DNA of 14,688 bases, from positions 1 through 14,688 of the forward strand of contig JANJXE010000322.1 of the NCBI GenBank assembly GCA_024709185.1. Direction: 5' to 3'. A model generated the notes under the pieces. That model was not told the origin of the DNA, ran no database searches, and was given only the letters and a program-made list of their open reading frames with translations. This document shows, piece by piece, positions 7,160 through 14,688 of the stretch (position 1 is the first letter of the stretch; every line of letters starts with the position of its first letter). Made by a program: the position numbers and the translations under genes. Source of the stretch: Paludibacter sp. Lineage in GTDB: Bacteria > Bacteroidota > Bacteroidia > Bacteroidales > Paludibacteraceae.

Positions 7160-10100
7160 ATGAAAAAACTTTTTGCAGCCCTTGCTCTGTTACTACTTAC
7201 CGGATTATTCCAGATGTTGTCGGCTCAAACTAAAAAATATTATCAGGAACCCACCTGGAACCCACGTATTTTCCTCAACTATGATGAAGTGGTTCGCAGC
7301 GATTTCTTTCCGCCATCACCCGAAGTGAAACTCACGTATCACGACCCGGGTTTCGACGCAGGTCGCCTTGGCAAAGTTCCTGCGCCCGGTGTACACCCCA
7401 GAGTGATTATTACCCCCGACGATTTGCAGCGTATCCGGGAAAAGGTGGCATTGGGTGAACAGGCTCCTCCAGCGTTCAAAGTAATGTGGGAGAGGGAAAA
7501 ACGCAAACAGAATGCCTTTTATGCTCTGGTGACGAAGGACGATAAGTTGGGCCGGGAACTGGCCGGTATGCTTGTACAGAAACTCAAATCCCTGGAAGTG
7601 AAACTCAACGACTTTGATAAACATCCCGACACGGAAAATATATGGTCAGTCGAACGTTCTGTGATGGCATTAGGCGACCCTGACCCTCCAACCGAAATCT
7701 GGGATTTGCTCGACTACGATTACCTGCATGGATGGATGAGCCCGGCAGAAAGAGAACTTGCCCGCAGGGTGATTGCCCGCATCACACAACGGCGCTTTTC
7801 CAACTACCTGATGTATCCCGATCATTTTATGATTAACAACCACCAGGGTTTCGGGATGGAATATATACGGCTGATGTTGCTCATTGAAGGTCAGGAAGGC
7901 TTCAACAAACCTTTATTTGATGCCTCGGCCCGCAAGGCAACTGCCATGCTCAACTGGTTTCTCAGCAAAGAGGGTATGTGCTACGAATCCATCAAGGGAT
8001 GGCTGAATGTGTCGGCATTTACTGCCGTTGGATTGCGGCAGCGCAACCTGCTCAAACACGACCATTTGCAGGCCAAAATGCGCTTCTTCCTGGCTGCTAT
8101 CCGCTGGGAAAACGGGAAATGGCTTATACGCGACGAGATGCGGGCATCTGCTTTCCATGTTATCTGGATGATGCATTACTTCCATCCAACCGATGAAAAA
8201 ATTGATTTTCTGTACCAAAGCACTTTCTCCAGTCATGATTTCCTGAATGATGCTGATGCCAAATGGCCCAATCCTGTGGGAATCAGCTCTGAACTATTGC
8301 TTTTGTATGCCGATAAGGGAATGACTGATGCAAGCGGTAAAACGACTGACTGGACTCAACAAAAAAATCTCGACCGATTGAAGCTGCCGGTAACATGGAA
8401 GGATGATGAGCGGGGATATGTGTTTACCCGTAACTCCTGGAAAAAGGATGATTTGCAACTTGGATTTGTGTGCAAACAGGATTTCTACTATGGCGGCCAC
8501 GAAGGTTCTGAAAATAACCGCATTACCCTCTGGAAAGATGGTGTGAACTGGATTAAGGACAATGATATGCTTGCCACCAAAGCTACTTTTCTGCAAAATA
8601 TGATTTCGGTCGATGGAAAAGGTCAGCAATGGCCACCTGTGGCCGGTACATGGCTGGGCTTGAAGGAATCGCCCGAAGGTCTAACAGCTGCCGGTGATGG
8701 AAAAGATGGCTACACCTACACCAAAGTGATGCAAGTGCATCCGCTGAATTTCCCTTCAGCTAAAATTCCGTATTACGCTCCTTTTGCTGAAGGAAATTTT
8801 GATTTGACACGTGATAAACAGGTGGCTTTTAATCCACGAACAGTGAAATTTTACGATGGCTTCGGTCATACTGATTATGGCCCCTGGAGTGGAGAAACCC
8901 GCCTGATTGAGGAATATAAGTACTTTAATCCGATGGAGCAACTCTATCGCACTGTTCATTTGGCCAGGGGCAATCATCCTTACGTGCTGGTAATCGATGA
9001 TGCAAAAAAAGATAACAACAAACACTTATTCGAATGGAATATTTCGGTTCCAATGGATGTGGATCTAGTTGAAGTACTGAATCCGGAAATTCAGTTCCAG
9101 AATACCAATCCTTCATCGGTACGTGGCGGTGATATTATTCTTGGAAAAGCCGGAAGACCCCGGGACCCGGTTACAGGAAAAGTAACACTTAAAAAAGGAG
9201 AACCGCTTTGTCTGATTCGTGTGTTGTGGCGTAATACCGAATATGGATTTCCTGTACCACGGTTCGAACGGTATCAGGGGTATAATCAGGTAGTCGTTCC
9301 TGCGCAAACGGTTTCGCCCGAATTCAGAATTTTGGTGTATCCTTACAAACACGGCGATCCGCTGCCGGTGACAAACTGGAATTCCGACCGCACCGAATTA
9401 AATGTGCAACTGGGTAGTCAAAAAGATGTGTATCATTTTGGCAAAACCGATGGCGGACGCACAGTACTTACCATGCAACGCAACGGACAAACCACTCTGA
9501 AAAGTGAAGCAACTCCTGCACGACCGATTTTCAAAGTTAGAGGCGAGCTCTTCGATATCAATAGTTTACGTTATACCAGGGAAGAAAACAAAGTGCCGGT
9601 TTATCTTATTGATAGTATTGGTTATCTCGAATTTGAACGGGTAGCTGCTCCGGCACAAATTCGCTTTACGCTCGATGGTTCAGAACCCACTGCTCAGTCG
9701 CCGGTTTACAGCAAGCCGGTGCCTGTCAGTAGAAATTCAATTGTTAAAGCTGTGGTGCATCATCCCGACTGGCAGTTTGGTGCAGACAAACTCAGTAAAG
9801 CAGTAACAGCACGCTTCGAAGTCCGCAAAGCAGCCGATGGGTTAGCTGTTAAACCTTCGGGTGCTCAGCCTGGTTTAGTTGCACGGGTTTACGAGAAAAA
9901 CACCAAAATGTATAACGACAAGGGATTTTTTGTTTCAGATTTGATTATGATGCCCGACCTGAACAAAGAAAAACCTATCCTTCAAACAATAGTTAGCAAT
10001 TTTTGTCTACCACTTGCCCATTCGGCACAGAAACTCGAAGATCAGACCAAAGGCTTTTACCGTTTCAACGGTTGGTTTTTCGCCCCCGAACAGGGAGTAT

Positions 10101-11533
10101 ATCAGTTTGATGTACATTCCTGCGGTCCGGTTACGCTGGATATTGCAAAACAACCGGCTATTGAACAGGTGGGTGTTTTTCATCAGCAACTGGCACACCG
10201 CAAGGGCGAAGTAGTACTTGCAAAAGGCTGGCATCCGGTTGAATTAATCATTACCGACCCGTTGTTCTGGAACATCAACAGCCTGGAGCCTATACCTCTG
10301 GAAGTGGTTTACCGCATCAACAACGGAGCATTTCAATCGGTTACCGAAACGCACCTGTGTTATGTGCCTACAGCAAATCAAGAAAAAAAATCTCATGCGG
10401 AACAGGCAAAAATCAATCCCTTAACCCTTATTCCAGCTATGGAGAAAGGTTTTGTGTACAAAAACTACGATCAAACCGGCAAGCGCCGCGATGTTGATTT
10501 TTTGGATATTGATGGGCTGAAACCCTATCAGGCAGGTGTTGCTCAAAAGATGGAATCGTCGGAAAGCCGAAATGTGGTTAAGGAATTTTCGGGCTATTTC
10601 CACGCCCCTATGCCAGGTGAATATGAAGTGTTGACCACCTACCGCACCGGAGACATTGCTTTTTTGGGATCCAAACAATCCACCTGCCAGAATCAGGTGC
10701 GTATTGGGAATGAAATTGTTGTTCAGAAAGGAGTTTTTGGCCGCCATTTATCGGGGAAAGTTCTATTGCAGGAAGGTTGGTATCCGCTTTCGGTTCGGTT
10801 TGGAGCAAGCGAAACCACTGTGCAACTCAACTATCCGGATGGACAGCTGGTTCCGTTGACCGCTGAAAATGTTTTCCGGCAAAAGCATTTCAAATCCGAC
10901 ATCAACAACAATTACGGTCCGCAGGGAGTTGTAAATTTCAATAGCTGGAACGGCCGAACAGGCGATTTTGCCCATACCGGTAACTTTAAACTGTGGATCA
11001 ATGCAGCTTCAGTCCCTGTTGAAACGCCCGAAGGCAAAGCAGTGGAGCTAAAAGCCTACGATCCGAAACTTGCTGCGGCAGTCGATGTGAACGTTTCGCG
11101 TGGCACTATGCGTCCGGGATTGAGGGTTCATCAGCTAAAAATGCGCGAAAATGCGATGACCGTAGCAGTGAGATTTAAAACTAATGAAACTACGTATAAG
11201 ATTTTCGGGAAAGATGGATACAATGCTTTCGGAAAAAGTTACCGAACATTATCAGCCTATGTGACCAACAATCAGCTATTTGCGAATCCCAACCGTCTGC
11301 GGGGCAATCAGATAAAGTCCGATGAGTGGAACACAGTGGTACTCACCGCCAGTGAAAGTGAAATGAAGCTCTACCTAAATGGAAAACTGGTGGCAACCGC
11401 TGCGGGCACTACCCAAATCAGCACTGATGCCCTCGATTTCTTTATGGGACATTCGGCGGTGGTTTCCGGCTTTGGACTCTGGGACCGGGTGTTGAGTGAA
11501 GAAGAAGTGAAAAGTCAGTTTAAAACACCCTGA
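7160..11533 (+). CDS. large multimodular heparinase II/III-like putative polysaccharide lyase with PA14 and LamG-like modules
   Basis: This 1457-residue secreted protein starts at ATG 7160 with the signal peptide [20 protein letters not shown]; a TTG at 7112 in frame lies upstream of the promoter element and is rejected. Residues about 60-420 resemble the (alpha/alpha) toroid of the alginate lyase/heparinase superfamily: [18 protein letters not shown], then [12 protein letters not shown], where N227-H228 sit like the Asn-His pair of PL17-type lyases. Residues about 420-760 fit the following beta-sandwich ([23 protein letters not shown] at 443-453, where heparinase relatives carry a His-rich metal or catalytic loop). 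Then come a chitobiase-C-like module (about 815-893, [20 protein letters not shown]), two PA14-like modules (about 905-1060 and 1095-1235) and a LamG-like domain (about 1250-1455, [26 protein letters not shown]). It probably cleaves a uronate polymer by beta-elimination, producing the substrate of the GH105 enzyme, but lyase family and substrate are inference. No T9SS tail. Confidence 0.65.
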   Translation: MKKLFAALALLLLTGLFQMLSAQTKKYYQEPTWNPRIFLNYDEVVRSDFFPPSPEVKLTYHDPGFDAGRLGKVPAPGVHPRVIITPDDLQRIREKVALGEQAPPAFKVMWEREKRKQNAFYALVTKDDKLGRELAGMLVQKLKSLEVKLNDFDKHPDTENIWSVERSVMALGDPDPPTEIWDLLDYDYLHGWMSPAERELARRVIARITQRRFSNYLMYPDHFMINNHQGFGMEYIRLMLLIEGQEGFNKPLFDASARKATAMLNWFLSKEGMCYESIKGWLNVSAFTAVGLRQRNLLKHDHLQAKMRFFLAAIRWENGKWLIRDEMRASAFHVIWMMHYFHPTDEKIDFLYQSTFSSHDFLNDADAKWPNPVGISSELLLLYADKGMTDASGKTTDWTQQKNLDRLKLPVTWKDDERGYVFTRNSWKKDDLQLGFVCKQDFYYGGHEGSENNRITLWKDGVNWIKDNDMLATKATFLQNMISVDGKGQQWPPVAGTWLGLKESPEGLTAAGDGKDGYTYTKVMQVHPLNFPSAKIPYYAPFAEGNFDLTRDKQVAFNPRTVKFYDGFGHTDYGPWSGETRLIEEYKYFNPMEQLYRTVHLARGNHPYVLVIDDAKKDNNKHLFEWNISVPMDVDLVEVLNPEIQFQNTNPSSVRGGDIILGKAGRPRDPVTGKVTLKKGEPLCLIRVLWRNTEYGFPVPRFERYQGYNQVVVPAQTVSPEFRILVYPYKHGDPLPVTNWNSDRTELNVQLGSQKDVYHFGKTDGGRTVLTMQRNGQTTLKSEATPARPIFKVRGELFDINSLRYTREENKVPVYLIDSIGYLEFERVAAPAQIRFTLDGSEPTAQSPVYSKPVPVSRNSIVKAVVHHPDWQFGADKLSKAVTARFEVRKAADGLAVKPSGAQPGLVARVYEKNTKMYNDKGFFVSDLIMMPDLNKEKPILQTIVSNFCLPLAHSAQKLEDQTKGFYRFNGWFFAPEQGVYQFDVHSCGPVTLDIAKQPAIEQVGVFHQQLAHRKGEVVLAKGWHPVELIITDPLFWNINSLEPIPLEVVYRINNGAFQSVTETHLCYVPTANQEKKSHAEQAKINPLTLIPAMEKGFVYKNYDQTGKRRDVDFLDIDGLKPYQAGVAQKMESSESRNVVKEFSGYFHAPMPGEYEVLTTYRTGDIAFLGSKQSTCQNQVRIGNEIVVQKGVFGRHLSGKVLLQEGWYPLSVRFGASETTVQLNYPDGQLVPLTAENVFRQKHFKSDINNNYGPQGVVNFNSWNGRTGDFAHTGNFKLWINAASVPVETPEGKAVELKAYDPKLAAAVDVNVSRGTMRPGLRVHQLKMRENAMTVAVRFKTNETTYKIFGKDGYNAFGKSYRTLSAYVTNNQLFANPNRLRGNQIKSDEWNTVVLTASESEMKLYLNGKLVATAAGTTQISTDALDFFMGHSAVVSGFGLWDRVLSEEEVKSQFKTP

Positions 11534-11538
11534 AATCA

Positions 11539-13923
11539 ATGCATAAACTGATTGTCATCTGTGCTATAACCTCTGGCTTTTCCATAGTACTTGCTCAAAA
11601 ACAGGACAAGATACTCTGGTATACTAAGCCTGCGAATCAATTTGAAGAAACCCTGGTCATGGGAAATGGCGCACAGGGTGCGAGCATCTTTGGAGGCACA
11701 CAACAAGAGAAAATATATCTCAACGACATCACTCTTTGGTCGGGAGAACCGGTCGATGACAGCATTTATGAAGGTAAGTATCGACATTTGCCGGCAGTTC
11801 GTGAAGCATTGGCCGATGAAGACTACGGGCTAGCTCATGAGTTGGTTAAAAAGTTGCAGGGTCGTTACAGTCAGTCGTATATGGCGCTGGGCACACTCAA
11901 TCTGCAATTCGAACACAATGCAGATGTTAAGCAATATTACCGTGAGCTCGATTTGGACAATGCCATTTCGCACGTGAAATACAGAGTGGACGATGTTGAG
12001 TTTAGCAGGGAGTATTTTGTGTCGAATCCCGATAAGATCTTTATCATTCGACTAAAATCATCACACAAAGGGGCATTAAACTTCAGTATTGGGTTCCACA
12101 GTGTGCTCAGATATGCATTAATGGCGGATCAAACTCAACTAAAAGCAGAAGGATATGCTCCCTATAATCAGAAAGCATCGGTGAGGGGAATCCCCGGTGA
12201 GATTTTTTACGACCCTTCACGAGGTACCCGTTTTACGACCCTGATAAAAGTTAAAACATCAGATGGCAGCGTAATTATAAACGATACCACCCTACAGGTC
12301 AGGAACGCCGGCGAAGCTGTAATCTATGTTTCAATGGCAACCAGTTTTAATGGTTTTGATAAAAATCCGGCAACCGAAGGAAAACCATATAAGCAAATAG
12401 CCGGCCAACAACTTCAAAAAGCATACAGCATGAACTTTAAACAGTTGAAGGAGCGACATATTGCCGATTATCGTCGTTTTTTCAATAGAGTATCACTTAA
12501 GTTGGGTCACGATAAGGTGCCATCGCTACCCACCGATGAACGTTTGAAGCGTTACGCTCAAGGTTATAGCGATAAGCGTCTCGAAGAATTGTATTTTAAC
12601 TTTGGGAGGTATCTGTTAATCAGCTGCTCGCGAACTGAAGGCGTTCCTGCCAACCTGCAGGGCTTGTGGAGTTATCAGGTACGGCCCCCCTGGAATTCCA
12701 ATTATACCATCAACATCAATTTACAGGAAAATTACTGGCCTGCAGAAACTACCAACCTTTCCGACCTGCATTTCCCACTCATTGGACTTATCGAAAACAT
12801 AGCCAAAACAGGTGCAAATAACGCCCGCAATTTCTACAATTGCGATGGATGGATGGCTGCTCATAATTCAGATATCTGGGCAATGAGTAACCCGGTAGGT
12901 GAGGAAAACGGAAATCCACAGTGGTCGAATTTTACCCTGGGAGGAGCCTGGCTGAGTTTACATCTCTGGGAACATTTCGCATTTACGCAGGATACGGTTT
13001 ATCTCCGTACAACAGGCTATCCCTTACTAAAAGGAGCGGCCACATTTTGTCTGAACATTCTTATTCCCGATAAAAATGGGAGGCTGATTTCCTCACCATC
13101 ATCATCGCCCGAAAATAACTTTGTTACTCCCGACGGATTGAAATCTTCCATTTTATACGGGAGTACAGCTGAACTGGCCATTATCCGCGAGTGTTTTATA
13201 CAAACCATTAAAGCTGCACGGGTATTGCAAACGGATAACGAATTAGTCGAAACTCTCCAGGCATCATTGGATAATCTGTACCCCTATCAGATTGGTTCTC
13301 ATGGAAATCTTCAGGAATGGTATCACGACTGGCAGGACGCCGACCCTCTGCACCGGCATCAGTCACATCTGATAGGATTACATCCCGGTCAGCACATACG
13401 TGTAGCTACCACTCCTGAACTTGCAGCTGCCTGTAAGCGCACACTCGAAATCAAGGGTGACGAAACCACCGGTTGGAGTAAAGGCTGGCGAATCAACCTG
13501 TGGGCGAGGTTGCTCGATGGTAACCGTGCCTATAAAATGTACCGCGAACTACTGAAATATACCGTACCCGATGGTGTTAATATGAAGTACGGTGGAGGTG
13601 GAGGAACCTATCCCAACCTGCTCGATGCCCATCCACCCTTTCAGATTGATGGCAATTTTGGAGGAACAGCTGCAGTGGCAGAAATGCTGTTGCAATCCAC
13701 CGACGATGAAATTCACTTATTGCCTGCCCTCCCCGATGCCTGGAAAGACGGCTCGGTAAACGGCTTGCGTGCACGCGGTGGTTTTACCGTTGATGTTTCC
13801 TGGAAAAACGGGAAGGTAACCAACTATAAGATTGTATCTGAAAAACAAAAGCGGGTTACGCTTCAGGTAAACGGAGAAAAAAAGCAAATTTCGTCAATAC
13901 CTGCGAAGAATAGAGTACAATGA
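11539..13923 (+). CDS. GH95 alpha-L-fucosidase / alpha-L-galactosidase
   Basis: This 794-residue protein has the full length and motif set of GH95, inverting exo-enzymes that remove terminal alpha-1,2-linked L-fucose or alpha-L-galactose. A short signal peptide (ending near VLAQ) implies export. Visible motifs: [23 protein letters not shown] near the N-terminus, [25 protein letters not shown] (388 onward), SPSSSPEN (519-526), [28 protein letters not shown] and [11 protein letters not shown] (702 onward). By alignment to Bifidobacterium AfcA, E525 is the general acid, N392 and N394 are the activating Asn pair, and D704 is the conserved Asp. T390 occupies the position where fucosidases typically have His (YHLNIN); Thr there is, as I recall, linked to alpha-L-galactosidase activity in a Bacteroides homologue. 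It begins 5 bases after the lyase stop and overlaps the esterase start. Confidence 0.92.
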   Translation: MHKLIVICAITSGFSIVLAQKQDKILWYTKPANQFEETLVMGNGAQGASIFGGTQQEKIYLNDITLWSGEPVDDSIYEGKYRHLPAVREALADEDYGLAHELVKKLQGRYSQSYMALGTLNLQFEHNADVKQYYRELDLDNAISHVKYRVDDVEFSREYFVSNPDKIFIIRLKSSHKGALNFSIGFHSVLRYALMADQTQLKAEGYAPYNQKASVRGIPGEIFYDPSRGTRFTTLIKVKTSDGSVIINDTTLQVRNAGEAVIYVSMATSFNGFDKNPATEGKPYKQIAGQQLQKAYSMNFKQLKERHIADYRRFFNRVSLKLGHDKVPSLPTDERLKRYAQGYSDKRLEELYFNFGRYLLISCSRTEGVPANLQGLWSYQVRPPWNSNYTININLQENYWPAETTNLSDLHFPLIGLIENIAKTGANNARNFYNCDGWMAAHNSDIWAMSNPVGEENGNPQWSNFTLGGAWLSLHLWEHFAFTQDTVYLRTTGYPLLKGAATFCLNILIPDKNGRLISSPSSSPENNFVTPDGLKSSILYGSTAELAIIRECFIQTIKAARVLQTDNELVETLQASLDNLYPYQIGSHGNLQEWYHDWQDADPLHRHQSHLIGLHPGQHIRVATTPELAAACKRTLEIKGDETTGWSKGWRINLWARLLDGNRAYKMYRELLKYTVPDGVNMKYGGGGGTYPNLLDAHPPFQIDGNFGGTAAVAEMLLQSTDDEIHLLPALPDAWKDGSVNGLRARGGFTVDVSWKNGKVTNYKIVSEKQKRVTLQVNGEKKQISSIPAKNRVQ
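13920..13923 (+). promoter_or_regulatory. ATGA stop/start overlap coupling GH95 and esterase
   Basis: The four bases ATGA contain the esterase start codon (13920-13922) and the GH95 stop codon (13921-13923). There is no clear Shine-Dalgarno sequence just upstream, so termination-reinitiation is the likely way the esterase is translated. It implies that the two proteins are made from one mRNA in linked amounts. Confidence 0.6.
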
Positions 13924-14688
13924 AAGATGGCACGTTCTTAAATCTTAAATTTCATTTGCTTGTTCTGCTATTAACAGGTGTCAATATTTGTAATATTTAT
14001 TCCCATACCATTGCTTTTGATTCACTTGTTCGTGGGCCGGAATTGAAAGAAATTGTGATTAGAAGTTCCGGAAATGAAGAAGTTAAAATCTACTATATTC
14101 GGCCCGCTGAAAAAAAGCCGGTTCATAAACGCACAGCCGTTGTATGGATACACGGTGGTGGTTGGACAGGCGGTATTACCGAAACCTTTTTCCCGCATGC
14201 CCGCTATTTTGCCAGTCGGGGAGCCTTAGGAATTTGTATTCATTACCGATTGGTAAAAGCCGATGGTAGTGTTACGGTGGCCGATTGTTTAGCCGACTGC
14301 AAATCTGCCATTCGGTATATACGCGAACATGCTGATGAATTGGGAATTGACCCCGACAAAATCATTGTTGCAGGCGATTCGGCCGGTGGTCATCTGGCAT
14401 CCTGTCTGGGAACAGTTGATGGGTTCAATCATCCATCCGACAATCTTGCTATCAGTGCCATACCCAATGCAATGGTGCTCTACAATCCGCTTTCCGACTT
14501 CACCACCAGTCCGTTTATCAACCGAATAATCGGAGGTGCAGCCCTTGAAAAAAAACCAACACCCGAAAGTCAGATTCCGACTGAAGCTCAAATTGCAATA
14601 GCAAAACAGCTTTCGCCGCTATACAATGTTCGATGCAATCAGCCCAAAGCGCTTATCCTACACGGAACCGACGATACGGTTATTCTAC
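13920..14688 (+). CDS. alpha/beta-hydrolase carbohydrate esterase (partial, 3' end outside window)
   Basis: The gene starts at an ATG overlapping the GH95 stop (ATGA, 13920-13923) and runs open to the window end, giving 256 residues. The N-terminus ([20 protein letters not shown]) looks like a signal peptide or anchor. It is an alpha/beta-hydrolase of the fold-3/BD-FAE/acetyl-esterase type: HGGGW (78-82) supplies the oxyanion hole, GDSAGGH (152-158) carries the nucleophile S154, and HGTDDTV (248-254) carries the probable catalytic Asp D252. The catalytic His should lie just past the window end. In this setting a sugar O-acetyl esterase, or less likely a feruloyl esterase, is expected; the acyl group removed is not visible from sequence. 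The ATGA overlap suggests translational coupling to GH95. Confidence 0.85.
   Translation, partial: MKDGTFLNLKFHLLVLLLTGVNICNIYSHTIAFDSLVRGPELKEIVIRSSGNEEVKIYYIRPAEKKPVHKRTAVVWIHGGGWTGGITETFFPHARYFASRGALGICIHYRLVKADGSVTVADCLADCKSAIRYIREHADELGIDPDKIIVAGDSAGGHLASCLGTVDGFNHPSDNLAISAIPNAMVLYNPLSDFTTSPFINRIIGGAALEKKPTPESQIPTEAQIAIAKQLSPLYNVRCNQPKALILHGTDDTVIL

Noticed and set aside
14289..14591. Open frames on both strands inside the 3' partial gene (also 14329-14529 on the + strand).
   Set aside because: They are shadows of the esterase frame, which carries HGGGW, GDSAGGH and HGTDD motifs.

Overview
The window is a dense, one-strand run of secreted carbohydrate-active enzymes. It is typical of a polysaccharide utilisation locus (PUL) from the Bacteroidota. 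Evidence for that phylum: nearly every complete product has an export signal, one product carries a type IX secretion (T9SS, Por-type) C-terminal sorting domain, the one clear promoter element matches the Bacteroidota -7 consensus TAnnTTTG, and Shine-Dalgarno sequences are weak or absent. The T9SS tail favours an environmental or plant/algal-polymer degrader (Paludibacter/Marinilabiliales-like) over a typical gut Bacteroides, but genus cannot be fixed from the sequence. No SusC/SusD pair, HTCS regulator, sulfatase, RNA gene, mobile element or CRISPR array is visible, so this is an enzyme-only stretch of a larger locus.

Layout: (i) 1-85, the possible C-terminal tail of an upstream gene, overlapping the next start by ATGA. 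(ii) 82-1902, a GH105/GH88-type unsaturated glucuronyl/galacturonyl hydrolase with an N-terminal beta-sandwich. (iii) 1909-4098, a predicted lipoprotein with a TIM-barrel-like glycosidase region and a GH42-like trimerisation (GATase-like) domain, not assignable to a known family by eye. (iv) 4122-6170, a right-handed beta-helix protein resembling GH141. (v) 6199-7020, a small non-catalytic Ig-like/MBG protein with a T9SS sorting domain. (vi) 7021-7159, the only sizeable intergenic gap, with a promoter. (vii) 7160-11533, a very large heparinase II/III-like putative polysaccharide lyase with a chitobiase-C-like module, two PA14-like modules and a LamG-like module. (viii) 11539-13923, a GH95 alpha-L-fucosidase/alpha-L-galactosidase. 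(ix) 13920-14688, an alpha/beta-hydrolase carbohydrate esterase cut by the window end.

Working model (inference): the lyase cleaves a uronic-acid-containing backbone by beta-elimination, the GH105 enzyme removes the resulting 4,5-unsaturated uronyl group, GH95 and the GH141-like enzyme strip alpha-L-galactose and/or alpha-L-fucose side groups, the esterase removes acyl groups, and the orphan TIM-barrel enzyme attacks a linkage still to be determined. A fucosylated or L-galactosylated acidic pectin, mucilage or exopolysaccharide is the most natural substrate class. The most novel parts are the unassigned TIM-barrel lipoprotein and the large multimodular lyase-like protein.
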